From Archangium primigenium (GTDB lineage: Bacteria; Myxococcota; Myxococcia; Myxococcales; Myxococcaceae): a DNA stretch of 64,000 bases. The translations under genes were made by a program, and so were the position numbers. The stretch lies in NCBI RefSeq assembly GCF_016904885.1, contig NZ_JADWYI010000001.1:8179224-8243223 (forward strand), given 5' to 3'. Below are positions 9,225 to 18,030 of this stretch, piece after piece (the first letter of the stretch is position 1; the number at the start of each line of letters is the position of its first letter). The notes under the pieces were generated by a model. That model did not search any database and had not been told where the DNA came from. It saw nothing but the letters and a program-made list of their open reading frames with translations.

Positions 9225-10610
9225 TCAGGACCTCCGACGGCGCGCCGCGCTCGCCTTCTTGGCCGGGGCCTTCTTCGCGGCCGACTTCTTCGCCGGCGCC
9301 TTCTTGGCCGAGGCCTTCTTCACGACCTTCTTCGCGGGCGCCTTCTTCACGGCCGACTTCTTCGCCGCGACCTTCTTGGCCGAGGCCTTCTTGGCCGGCG
9401 CCTTCTTCGCGGAGGCCGACTTCTTCGCCGCGACCTTGGCTGGAGCCTTCTTGGCGGGCGCCTTCTTCGCGGAGGCCGACTTCTTCGCCGCGACCTTCGA
9501 GGCCGACGCCTTCTTGGCCGGGGCCTTCTGGGCGGTCGGCTTCTTGGCCGGGGCCTTCTTCTCGGCCCGGACCTTGGGCGGGGGCTCGACGTGCAGCTTG
9601 TCCGTGCGACCGGTGAAGAGCACCTCGGCCATCGCGTCGAGCAGGGGCTGCATGCCCAGGCCCGTGGCGCACGAGACCGGGAACACCGCGATGCCACGCT
9701 CGCGCAGGGCCCGCGTCACCGGCTCCACGCGCTCCTGGGCATGGGGCAGGTCCAGCTTGTTGAGGGCCACCACCTGGGGCTTGTGCGACAGCTCCTCGCT
9801 GTACTTCGCCAGCTCCTGGTTCAGGGTGTCGAAGTCGCGCAGGGGATCGCGGTCCTCGCTCTCGGTGCCCATGTCCAGCAGGTGCACGAGCACCTTGCAG
9901 CGCTCCACGTGCCGCAGGAACTGGTGGCCCAGGCCCACGCCGTCGCTGGCGCCCTCGATGAGGCCCGGGATGTCCGCCATCACGAAGGACAGGCCGTCCT
10001 TGTACTGGACCAGACCCAGGTTGGGCACGAGCGTGGTGAACGGATAGTTGGCGATCTTCGGCCGGGCCCGGCTCACGATGGAGATGAGCGTGCTCTTGCC
10101 CGCGTTGGGAAAGCCCAAGAGGCCCACGTCCGCGAGCAGCTTGAGCTCCAGGCGCAGCATGCGCTCCTCGCCCGGCGTGCCGTCCTGGGCGAAGCGCGGC
10201 GTCTGCCGCGTGGACGTGGCGAAGTTCATGTTCCCCAGGCCGCCCCGGCCGCCCTTGCACGCCACCACCTGCTGGCCCGCCTCGCTCAGGTCCGCCAGGA
10301 TCTCCTCGGTGGCCTCGTCGCGCAGGAGCGTGCCCACGGGCACCCGGAGGACGAGATCCTCCGCCGAGCGGCCGTTGCAGTCGTTGCCCATGCCCCCTTC
10401 CCCGTTCCGCGCCCGGTGGTGCTGCTGGTAGCGGTAGTCCAGCAGCGTCGTCAGCTGGGGATCGGCCACGAAAATGACCGAGCCGCCATTGCCGCCATCC
10501 CCGCCGTTGGGGCCACCCCGGTCGATGTACTTCTCCCGGCGGAAGGCCACGGCACCATTGCCGCCATCACCCGCCTTCACCTGGATGCGGACTTCATCAA
10601 CGAATTTCAT
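9225..10610 (-). CDS. obg: GTPase Obg with a histone-H1-like lysine/alanine tail
   Basis: Essential ribosome-associated GTPase (50S maturation). The start is the ATG at 10610, giving [19 protein letters not shown]; upstream codons are not Obg-like. The Obg fold spans about residues 1-160 with glycine-rich [12 protein letters not shown]. The G domain has G1 GFPNAGKST (166-174), G3 ADIPG, G4 NKLD and a G5-like SCATG. From residue 346 to 461 the usual C-terminal domain is replaced by a 116-residue basic tail of [12 protein letters not shown] units ending in RRRR. The gene follows rplU and rpmA, the usual order, after 135 bases. The tail resembles histone H1 or the C-termini of lysine-rich HU proteins. 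Confidence 0.95.
   Translation of the reverse strand: MKFVDEVRIQVKAGDGGNGAVAFRREKYIDRGGPNGGDGGNGGSVIFVADPQLTTLLDYRYQQHHRARNGEGGMGNDCNGRSAEDLVLRVPVGTLLRDEATEEILADLSEAGQQVVACKGGRGGLGNMNFATSTRQTPRFAQDGTPGEERMLRLELKLLADVGLLGFPNAGKSTLISIVSRARPKIANYPFTTLVPNLGLVQYKDGLSFVMADIPGLIEGASDGVGLGHQFLRHVERCKVLVHLLDMGTESEDRDPLRDFDTLNQELAKYSEELSHKPQVVALNKLDLPHAQERVEPVTRALRERGIAVFPVSCATGLGMQPLLDAMAEVLFTGRTDKLHVEPPPKVRAEKKAPAKKPTAQKAPAKKASASKVAAKKSASAKKAPAKKAPAKVAAKKSASAKKAPAKKASAKKVAAKKSAVKKAPAKKVVKKASAKKAPAKKSAAKKAPAKKASAARRRRS
9228..9575 (-). repeat. Low-complexity APAKK-type repeat encoding the Obg tail
   Basis: About 348 bases of degenerate repeats built on GCC/AAG codons (complement: ggccttcttggcggg-like units). 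They encode Lys-Lys separated by Ala/Pro/Ser/Val. The reading frame stays open throughout and ends in the obg stop, so this is coding repeat rather than a CRISPR or satellite. Confidence 0.85.
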
Positions 10611-10698
10611 CAGACCCTCTGAAACGCGGAACGGGCCGCCTCCACGTCCAAGCGCCAGGGGCGGATGGACCGGGAGCGACCCGTTCGCGAGGTAATCC

Positions 10699-10723
10699 GG
10701 GAGCCCTTGCACTCCGGGCTCCC
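10699..10723. other. Perfect 8-bp stem hairpin between rpmA and obg
   Basis: GGGAGCCC (10699-10706) pairs with GGGCTCCC (10716-10723) across a nine-base loop, between the rpmA stop and the obg start. No T-run follows on the minus strand, so an mRNA-stability or partial-attenuation element is as likely as a terminator. Confidence 0.45.
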
Positions 10724-10745
10724 CTCACTCAGACGACGCCTTGAA

Positions 10746-11012
10746 TCAGGCGCTCGCCTGGGCCGGATAGACCGAGACCTTCTTGCGGTCCCGACCCTGA
10801 CGCTCGTACTTCACCACACCGTCGACCGTGGAGTAGAGCGTGTAGTCACGCCCGAGCTTCACGTTGCTACCGGGGTGGATGACCGTGCCGAGCTGACGCA
10901 CGAGGATGCTGCCCGCGGTGACGGTCTCGCCCGCGTACACCTTCACGCCCCGGTACTGCGGGTTGGAATCGCGACCGTTGCGAGAAGAACCCTGACCCTT
11001 TTTATGTGCCAT
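10746..11012 (-). CDS. rpmA: 50S ribosomal protein L27
   Basis: An 88-residue ribosomal protein close to the peptidyl-transferase centre. The start [19 protein letters not shown] is the textbook L27 N-terminus, in the form without the cleavable extension seen in Firmicutes. [24 protein letters not shown] and the basic [16 protein letters not shown] end follow. It is the second gene of the rplU-rpmA-obg block; the 60-base gap to rplU is consistent with one transcript. Confidence 0.98.
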   Translation of the reverse strand: MAHKKGQGSSRNGRDSNPQYRGVKVYAGETVTAGSILVRQLGTVIHPGSNVKLGRDYTLYSTVDGVVKYERQGRDRKKVSVYPAQASA

Positions 11013-11072
11013 GACACCGATTCCTAGGACTGCCGGCGCGCCACTCGGCGCTCCGGGAAGTGGGGGGCTGGA

Positions 11073-11381
11073 CTAGCCGGAGATGGAGGTGACCTTGACC
11101 TCGGTGTAGGGCTGACGGTGGCCACGACGGCGCGTCCAGCCCTCCTTCTCCTTGCGGAAGTGCAACACCTTGCGGTGCTTGTCCTGGGCGAGGATCTTGC
11201 CCACGACCTTCGCGCCCGACACGGTCGGCTGCCCCACCTTCGGGCTGTCGGAACCGCCGAGCAGCAGGATGTCGTTGAACGTCACCTCGGTGCCGACGTC
11301 GCCCGTGACCTTCTCGATCCGGAGCACGTCGCCCTCGGCCACGCGGTACTGCTTGCCGCCCGTGCGAATGACTGCGTACAT
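11073..11381 (-). CDS. rplU: 50S ribosomal protein L21
   Basis: A 102-residue ribosomal protein of the 50S subunit. It starts [20 protein letters not shown] and carries KIEKVTGD-like and [35 protein letters not shown] stretches diagnostic for L21 (given here as successive short motifs: [14 protein letters not shown], then RRGHRQPYT). It is the first gene of the rplU-rpmA-obg operon. A promoter-like element lies about 100 bases upstream of its ATG. Confidence 0.98.
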   Translation of the reverse strand: MYAVIRTGGKQYRVAEGDVLRIEKVTGDVGTEVTFNDILLLGGSDSPKVGQPTVSGAKVVGKILAQDKHRKVLHFRKEKEGWTRRRGHRQPYTEVKVTSISG

Positions 11382-11475
11382 CGTTGAACCCCTGGTTGTC
11401 CGGGTCTAGCCAACCCGTGGAATACCGGTGAGCATGTCGGACGGACAAACCCGCCCCACGATGCAAAGGGGGCCC

Positions 11476-11504
11476 GATCTACGGGAGAAGCCCTGGGGAG
11501 TCAA
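11476..11504 (-). promoter_or_regulatory. Candidate sigma-70 promoter for rplU-rpmA-obg
   Basis: On the minus strand TTGACT (11504-11499) is followed after 17 bases by TAGATC (11481-11476). The -35 matches five of six consensus bases; the -10 is weaker. It would give a leader of roughly 90 bases before rplU. Confidence 0.45.
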
Positions 11505-11654
11505 GGCAGATGGTGCAGGGGAACATCCCCGCGGTCCAGGCCTCACGCCCCTCGCCGGTCGCCCCTGAAGGTAGGATGGGCGCCCTCATTTGTCTCCTCC
11601 TTTATCTCCTCTCTCTGCGTCAATGTCTCCGCCCACCACCTGGGAGTCGTCTCG

Positions 11655-11993
11655 ATGAGGAAGTCCGCATGGATACTGGCCTGCCTGACGGCGGGAGTCC
11701 TGGGCGGCTGCCGTGACACGCTGTGCGCGGAGATCGCGGACGCCTACGCCCAGGTGGATCAGAAGGCCCGGCCCTGCGTGGCGCGCGCGCCCCTGCCCGC
11801 CTTCACCGCCGCGAATTGCGAGCGCCAGGCCGATGCCTGCGATGCCAAGGATCGCGAGCGGCTCCAGGCCCAGTTGGACTGCTACGCGCGGCTGGAGGCG
11901 TGTGTGCCGGATCAGCGCGACGCCTTCCTGGACGCCATGGCCCGTTGTGATGGCGCGGCGCCGAGCAATGCGTGCGAGGCGGCCCTGTTCTGA
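11655..11993 (+). CDS. Small eight-cysteine lipoprotein, copy 1
   Basis: A 112-residue lipoprotein with signal peptide and lipobox LGGC (Cys19). The mature part is a short, probably helical domain with eight further cysteines, at TLC, RPC, ANC, DAC, LDC, EAC, ARC and NAC. The order and approximate spacing match those in the next gene downstream, so the two are paralogues and could form four disulfides. Sequence identity outside the cysteines is low (shared C-x-E-x-AD after the lipobox, and D-C-x5-AC). I do not recognise the family. An extracytoplasmic, disulfide-stabilised role is inferred. Confidence 0.75.
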   Translation: MRKSAWILACLTAGVLGGCRDTLCAEIADAYAQVDQKARPCVARAPLPAFTAANCERQADACDAKDRERLQAQLDCYARLEACVPDQRDAFLDAMARCDGAAPSNACEAALF

Positions 11994-12004
11994 TGATCCC
12001 ACGC

Positions 12005-12026
12005 GGCTGACTTCTCGCAATCAGCC
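12005..12026 (+). other. Inverted repeat GGCTGA-N10-TCAGCC
   Basis: A perfect 6-bp stem starting 12 bases after the stop of lipoprotein copy 1. It could be a weak terminator or an mRNA-stabilising hairpin; no T-run follows. Confidence 0.4.
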
Positions 12027-12050
12027 AGCGGATCGCTAGGATGCGCGGCC

Positions 12051-12071
12051 AATCTCACTGTCCGTGAGATT
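12051..12071 (+). promoter_or_regulatory. Perfect inverted repeat AATCTCAC-N5-GTGAGATT
   Basis: An 8-bp perfect stem around TGTCC, in the 215-base gap between the two lipoprotein genes and 138 bases before the second start. The comparatively AT-rich symmetric arms suit either a dimeric-regulator operator or a hairpin. The regulator is unknown. Confidence 0.45.
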
Positions 12072-12208
12072 TCAGGAGGAGCGGCCCCGAGGATGGGGAG
12101 CGCCTCTCCGACGACCTGACGCGCGCATGAATAACCGAGCGAATGGATCGCTCCAAGGCGCGCTTCACATCCACACCCAGTAGCAATCCCTGAGGGGGAG
12201 AACACACC

Positions 12209-12571
12209 ATGAAGAAGATGTTCGCGATCGCGGCGGTGGCCCTGGCCCTGACCGGCTGCAGCAGCAACGTGTGCGAAGAAGTGGCCGATTCCTCCGAGTC
12301 GCTCGCGAAGAAGTTCGAGCCCTGTTCGGATGGCTCGGAGTCGCCCTTCACCAAGCCCACCGAGGCCGAGATCAACCAGTGTAAGGAGAGCGTCGAGAAG
12401 AGCTGCTCCGACGCCGACAAGGAGGCGCTGCTGAAGACGGTGGACTGCTTCAACGGCATCAAGGCGTGCGCCAAGGGCAGCGAGCTCACGTTCCTGGGCG
12501 CCCTCACCGACTGCGCCAACAACCAGAAGAACATCAGCGAGGCCTGCCAGAACGCCCTCGGTAACGACTAG
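12209..12571 (+). CDS. Small eight-cysteine lipoprotein, copy 2
   Basis: A 120-residue lipoprotein, ATG preceded by GAGGGGGAG. It has a signal peptide with lipobox LTGC (Cys17), followed by eight mature cysteines in VC, PC, QC, SC, DC, AC, DC and AC, paralleling the gene at 11655. The mature chain is Glu/Asp/Lys-rich and probably helical, with DADKEALLKTVDCFNGIKAC aligning to DAKDRERLQAQLDC of copy 1. A strong hairpin follows at 12598. No enzyme motif is present. It may be a surface or periplasmic protein whose fold is held by disulfides; the function is unknown. Confidence 0.78.
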   Translation: MKKMFAIAAVALALTGCSSNVCEEVADSSESLAKKFEPCSDGSESPFTKPTEAEINQCKESVEKSCSDADKEALLKTVDCFNGIKACAKGSELTFLGALTDCANNQKNISEACQNALGND

Positions 12572-12597
12572 TCGGGTCGCGCCTCCGGGCGCGTGAA

Positions 12598-12627
12598 GAC
12601 GGCTGGTGGCACGAGCCACCGGCCGTC
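12598..12627 (+). terminator. Stem-loop terminator after lipoprotein copy 2
   Basis: GACGGCTGGTGGC (12598-12610) pairs with GCCACCGGCCGTC (12615-12627) around ACGA, a 13-bp stem with one G-T wobble, followed by CTCGTTTC. Placement 26 bases after the stop supports intrinsic termination. Confidence 0.75.
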
Positions 12628-12683
12628 CTCGTTTCGGGGTGGTGTTCACCCGCCCCCCCGCGAGCGGCTAGAGTGGGCGGGCC

Positions 12684-13646
12684 ATGTCCCCAGCCTCTCG
12701 CCGCATCCCCCTCGTCAATCTGTCCCACTACCGCTCGGGCAACCCCGAGGAGCGCGCCCGCTTCGTGCGCGTGTTCGGAGACGCCCTCAAGGAATTCGGT
12801 TTCGTGTCCGTCGAGGGCCACGGCATCGAGGATGGGCTCATCCGCCGCACCTACGCGGACGTGGAGTCCTTCTTCCGTCAGAGCGACGCGGTGAAGCACC
12901 GCTACCACGTGCCCGCCTACGGCGGTCAGCGCGCCTACACGCCCTTTGGCAAGGAGCACGCGAAGAACCGCACCGTGGGAGACCTCAAGGAGTTCTGGCA
13001 CGTGGGGCGAGACCTGCCCGAGGGCCACCCGCGCCGGCCCAACACCGCGGCCCACAACATCTGGCCCGAGGAGGTGCCCACCTTCCGCGAGAACACGCTC
13101 GCCCTCTTCAACGCGCTCGACGACGCGGCGGCCGTGATGCTCCAGGCCATCGCCGAGTACTTCGAGCTGCCGCGCACCACGTTCAGCGACATGGCCCAGG
13201 ACGGCACCTCCGTGCTGCGCGTCATCCACTACCCGCCCCTCAAGGAGAAGTTCGTCCCGGGCGCGGTGCGCGCCGCCGAGCACGAGGACATCAACCTCAT
13301 CACCCTCTTGTGCGAGGGCACCGCGTCCGGCCTGGAGATCCTCACCCGCGACGGCGAGTGGATCCCCGTGGACACGCTGCGCGGACAGATCGTCGTGGAC
13401 TCGGGCGACATGCTCAGCCGCATCACCAACGGCATCATCCCCGCCACCACCCACCGCGTGGTCAACCCGCCCTCGCTCGCCGAGGACAACACGCGCTACT
13501 CCATGCCCTTCTTCGTGCACCCCTATCCGGAGTGCATGCTCGAGGCCCTGCCCGGCACCACCTCGCCGGAGAAGCCGGGCCAGCCCCCCATCACCGCCGA
13601 TGCCTTCCTCCAGCAGCGCCTGCGGGAGATCGGCCTCATCAAGTAG
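12684..13646 (+). CDS. 2-oxoglutarate/Fe(II)-dependent dioxygenase, isopenicillin N synthase-like
   Basis: A 320-residue non-heme iron oxygenase. The N-terminal DIOX_N-like part (LVNLSHYRSG, then GFVSVEGHGIEDGLI) precedes the jelly-roll core. The facial triad is readable as His200 and Asp202 (AAEHEDINLITLL) and His257 (ATTHRVVNP). The co-substrate-binding Arg271-x-Ser273 lies in TRYSMPFF. This matches 2-oxoglutarate users rather than being decisive against an IPNS-type reaction. It stands alone, with a terminator upstream and a convergent gene downstream, so the substrate cannot be deduced from context. Confidence 0.85.
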   Translation: MSPASRRIPLVNLSHYRSGNPEERARFVRVFGDALKEFGFVSVEGHGIEDGLIRRTYADVESFFRQSDAVKHRYHVPAYGGQRAYTPFGKEHAKNRTVGDLKEFWHVGRDLPEGHPRRPNTAAHNIWPEEVPTFRENTLALFNALDDAAAVMLQAIAEYFELPRTTFSDMAQDGTSVLRVIHYPPLKEKFVPGAVRAAEHEDINLITLLCEGTASGLEILTRDGEWIPVDTLRGQIVVDSGDMLSRITNGIIPATTHRVVNPPSLAEDNTRYSMPFFVHPYPECMLEALPGTTSPEKPGQPPITADAFLQQRLREIGLIK

Positions 13647-13678
13647 ATGGGCCCGAGTGGAGGGCCCGGGTGACGGGC

Positions 13679-14221
13679 TCAGGCCCCCACGGGCCCCAGG
13701 TCCGTCACCGCGCCGCGGCCCCACTGCACCCCGCGCTGGGCCCGGTAGTCGGTGAAGAGCGAGCCGAGGATCGTCGTCGCGCCCACCAGCAGGTTCACGC
13801 CCGTGGCCCACCGGCTCCGGCGCGCGAAGCCCAGCACGAAGGGCGCGGCGATGACCCCCAGGCTCCAGAGGTGATCGATGGCCTCGTGGACCTCGATGGG
13901 GATGAACTTGCGCAGGCTCAGCCGGTAGTCCGTGAGCAGCGCGACCCCCAGGCCCGCGCTCCCCAGCACCACGCCCGCGAGCCGCGCCCCCCGACTCTCC
14001 GACAGCAGACCCGCCCCCAGGACACTCAGCGCGCCCTGGTAGTCGAGCACCGAGTGCAGGTCCTGCGGGATGAGCCGCCGCACGGGCAGCACGCCCAGCA
14101 GGGGCATGGCGGGAATGCCCGCCGCGGCGCTCGTGTCCAGCAGTCCCGTGTGCTCGCGCACGGACACGGGGACACTCGCCGCCTGACGGGGGGTCTGTCG
14201 GGGAAAAGGGAGGATGTCCAT
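13679..14221 (-). CDS. Internally duplicated membrane protein, SPW/DUF-like
   Basis: A 180-residue protein with four predicted membrane helices in two repeats. Repeat 1 runs from DLHSVLDY (54-61) to LLTDYR (95-100); repeat 2 from EVHEAIDHL (110-118) to LFTDYR (155-160). Each repeat has an amphipathic start with a conserved His and Asp, two hydrophobic helices and a TDYR exit motif, resembling SPW-repeat membrane proteins. The first 50 residues are polar and probably cytoplasmic. The gene is convergent with the dioxygenase and upstream of gatB, with a 71-base gap to its stop. I cannot assign a function. Confidence 0.65.
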   Translation of the reverse strand: MDILPFPRQTPRQAASVPVSVREHTGLLDTSAAAGIPAMPLLGVLPVRRLIPQDLHSVLDYQGALSVLGAGLLSESRGARLAGVVLGSAGLGVALLTDYRLSLRKFIPIEVHEAIDHLWSLGVIAAPFVLGFARRSRWATGVNLLVGATTILGSLFTDYRAQRGVQWGRGAVTDLGPVGA

Positions 14222-14292
14222 GCCTTGAGGGTAGGCATGGCCCGGAGCGTGCCCCCGACCCCGCCCGCCCCCCCGACTGGTGGGCGGACCGG

Positions 14293-15732
<1,440 letters not shown>

Positions 15733-15760
15733 GGCGTCTCCGTGTCTCTTCCCGTGGGTC

Positions 15761-17221
15761 TCACAGGGGCGCCAGGCGGCGCGTGAAGTCGTGCTCCCGC
15801 TCGAACGCCCGGCCGATGCGCAAGAGCCGCGCCTCGTCGAACGGCCGACCCATGAGCTGCAAGCCCACCGGCAGCCCCTCCCGGGTAAAGCCACAGGGCA
15901 GGGACAGCCCGGGCAGCCCCGCCAGGTTGCACGGCAGCGTGCACACGTCCATGAGGTACATGGACAGCGGGTCCTCCACCTTCTCGCCCAGCTTGAAGGC
16001 CGGCACGGGCGAGGTGGGCGTCACGATGGCGTCCACCTGGGTGAAGGCGCGCGTGAAGTCCTCGCGGATGAGCGTGCGCACCTTCTGGGCCCGGAGGTAG
16101 TAGGCGTCGTAGTAGCCCGCCGACAGCGCGTACGTGCCCAGCATGATGCGGCGCTTGACCTCGGGCCCGAAGCCCTGGTCCCGCGTCTGGCCGTACATGT
16201 CCTTGAGCCCCTTGCCCTCGCGCGCCCGGAAGCCGTAGCGCACGCCGTCATAGCGGGCCAGGTTGCTCGAGGCCTCCGCCGGGGCCAGGAGGTAGTACGT
16301 CGCCAGCGCGTACTTCGTGTGCGGCAGGGACACGTCCACCAGCGTGGCCCCGAGCTTCTCGTAGGCCGCGAGCGCCGCGCGCACCGCCGCCTCCACCTGG
16401 GGGTCCATGCCCTCGACGAAGTACTCGCGCGGCACGCCCAGCTTGAGCCCCGCCACGCCCGCCTCCAGGTCCGCCCGGTAGTCCGGCACCTCCACCGCCG
16501 CGGAGGTGGAGTCGAGCGGATCATGCCGCGCGAGCACCTGCAGCAGCGCCGCCACGTCGCCCACCGTGCGCCCCATGGGGCCCGGCGCATCCAGCGACGA
16601 GGCGTAGGCGATGACGCCCTGGCGCGACACGCGCCCGTAGGTGGGCTTGAGCCCCACCGTGTTGGTGAGCGCCGCGGGCTGGCGGATGGAGCCGCCCGTG
16701 TCCGTGCCCAGGGTGCCGAACACCTCGCGCGCCGCCAGCGCCGCCGCCGAGCCCCCCGAGGAGCCGCCCGGCGTGCGCGTCAAATCCCACGGGTTGTGGC
16801 ACGCCCCGAAGGCGCTCGATTCGTTGGACGAGCCCATGGCGAACTCGTCCTGGTTGAGCTTGCCCACGATGGGCATGCCCGCCTGCTTGAGCAGGGTCAC
16901 CGCCGTGGCGTCGTAGGGTGGCACGAAGCCCTGGAGCACCCGCGAGGCACACGTGGTCTCCACGCCCTCGGTGAGGAAGATGTCCTTGACGGCCACGGGC
17001 ACGCCATCCAGCGGGCCCAGGCGCGTGCCCGTGGCGCGGCGCGCGTCGCTCGCCTCGGCGGCCGCCAGCGCCCCGCGCTCGTCCAGACGCAGGAAGGCCT
17101 TCACCTTCCCGTCCACCTGGGCGATGCGCGCCAGGCACGCCCGCGTCGCCTCCACGGCGCTCGTCTGTCCCGAGGCGAGCTTCTCCGCCAGCTCCAACAG
17201 GGTGAGGTCGGTCAACGACAT
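15761..17221 (-). CDS. gatA: Asp-tRNA(Asn)/Glu-tRNA(Gln) amidotransferase subunit A
   Basis: A 486-residue amidase-signature glutaminase that supplies ammonia to GatB. The catalytic triad is complete: Lys79 (VPVAVKDIF), cis-Ser154 ([11 protein letters not shown]) and Ser178 ([11 protein letters not shown]), the same numbering as in well-studied GatA proteins. The [10 protein letters not shown] and [19 protein letters not shown] motifs are also present. The ATG at 17221 begins four bases after the gatC stop, indicating translational coupling. Presence of the full set implies that Asn-tRNA and/or Gln-tRNA is made by the indirect route in this organism. Confidence 0.97.
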   Translation of the reverse strand: MSLTDLTLLELAEKLASGQTSAVEATRACLARIAQVDGKVKAFLRLDERGALAAAEASDARRATGTRLGPLDGVPVAVKDIFLTEGVETTCASRVLQGFVPPYDATAVTLLKQAGMPIVGKLNQDEFAMGSSNESSAFGACHNPWDLTRTPGGSSGGSAAALAAREVFGTLGTDTGGSIRQPAALTNTVGLKPTYGRVSRQGVIAYASSLDAPGPMGRTVGDVAALLQVLARHDPLDSTSAAVEVPDYRADLEAGVAGLKLGVPREYFVEGMDPQVEAAVRAALAAYEKLGATLVDVSLPHTKYALATYYLLAPAEASSNLARYDGVRYGFRAREGKGLKDMYGQTRDQGFGPEVKRRIMLGTYALSAGYYDAYYLRAQKVRTLIREDFTRAFTQVDAIVTPTSPVPAFKLGEKVEDPLSMYLMDVCTLPCNLAGLPGLSLPCGFTREGLPVGLQLMGRPFDEARLLRIGRAFEREHDFTRRLAPL

Positions 17222-17225
17222 GGCG

Positions 17226-17513
17226 TCACTCCAGGATCTTCGGGACGGCGAAGCTGGTGCCGCCCCGCGCCGGGGCATTGGCCAGGGCGCGCTCCGGCGT
17301 GAGCGACGGCCGGGGCGTGTCCTCGCGCAGGAGCGCCGCGGCGAGCGAGGCATGCGAGGTGGGCTCCACGCCCTCCACGTCCAGCTCCTCCAGTTGCGCC
17401 ACCGCGTCGAGCACGGCCGACAGCTGCACGGCGTAGCGCTCCTCTTCCGAGGCGGACAGCGACAGGCGGGCCAGACCGGCCACGTGACGGACCTGCTCGA
17501 CGGAGAGCTTCAT
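17226..17513 (-). CDS. gatC: Asp-tRNA(Asn)/Glu-tRNA(Gln) amidotransferase subunit C
   Basis: A 95-residue small subunit that wraps around GatA and GatB and stabilises the complex. The characteristic [21 protein letters not shown] helix opens the protein, followed by [12 protein letters not shown], and it ends FAVPKILE. The start is the ATG at 17513, only two bases after the stop of the upstream zinc-ribbon gene, so all four genes are probably one transcript. This gene is short and could be missed by annotation because a long spurious extension is open in the same frame. Confidence 0.94.
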   Translation of the reverse strand: MKLSVEQVRHVAGLARLSLSASEEERYAVQLSAVLDAVAQLEELDVEGVEPTSHASLAAALLREDTPRPSLTPERALANAPARGGTSFAVPKILE

Positions 17514-17515
17514 GA

Positions 17516-17845
17516 CTACTTGTTCTTGAAGAGGTTGAGCACCGCGCCCATCCACTTGCCGTCGTTCTCGTGCTTCATCTGCTTCTGCAGCACCTCGAGC
17601 TCGCCGGCGTCCAGGAAGATGCCGTGGCAGTTGAAGCAGGTGTCGATCTCCACGTCGGCGCGCACGACGGGCTGCAGGTCCAGGCCGCACTTGGGGCACT
17701 TCATGTAGTGCAGGGCCTTGAGCTCCTCGCGCTGCTGGATCTGCAGCCGCTGGGCCTGCTCGAAGGCGAGCTTGCGCTTCTTCTCGATCTCCTCGTGCTG
17801 GAAGTACGCCTCTTCGGGGGTGGACGGCTTCTCGATGTGAGACAT
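17516..17845 (-). CDS. TFIIB-type zinc-ribbon protein
   Basis: A 109-residue protein. Residues 1-45 form a charged helix (EEIEKKRKLAFEQAQRL), followed by a zf-TFIIB zinc ribbon with Cys50, Cys53, Cys70 and Cys73 in MKCPKCG and DTCFNCHGIFLD. The tail NDGKWMGAVLNLFKNK is typical of small bacterial members. The start is the ATG at 17845, where the protein begins MSHIEKPSTPEEAYF. It is the first gene before gatC with a two-base gap. The role is unknown; zinc binding is strongly implied, nucleic-acid binding is not. Confidence 0.85.
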   Translation of the reverse strand: MSHIEKPSTPEEAYFQHEEIEKKRKLAFEQAQRLQIQQREELKALHYMKCPKCGLDLQPVVRADVEIDTCFNCHGIFLDAGELEVLQKQMKHENDGKWMGAVLNLFKNK

Positions 17846-17955
17846 GAGGGCTGGCTCCAGGTGCGACGCGACGGTATGAGGGCAAGATACATGCTCCGCT
17901 CCCGGGCGGCGCCCCAAAGTGGTGGGCGCGGCTCCCTGGACGACCCGCCGGAAAA

Positions 17956-17983
17956 TTGACCGGCCCCCTGCCCTCCCTACACT
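17956..17983 (+). promoter_or_regulatory. Candidate sigma-70 promoter for ftsK
   Basis: TTGACC (17956-17961), a 16-base spacer and TACACT (17978-17983) lie 47 bases before the ftsK ATG, in the divergent gap between it and the gat cluster. Confidence 0.5.
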
Positions 17984-18030
17984 CCGCCCGACGGCTGCTA
18001 CAGGCCGCTACTGGGGAGTGAGAGCAAGTC

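Noticed and set aside
9228-9575. CRISPR-like or satellite repeat
   Set aside because: Units are degenerate, not separated by unique spacers, and stay in the obg frame, so they are coding repeats.
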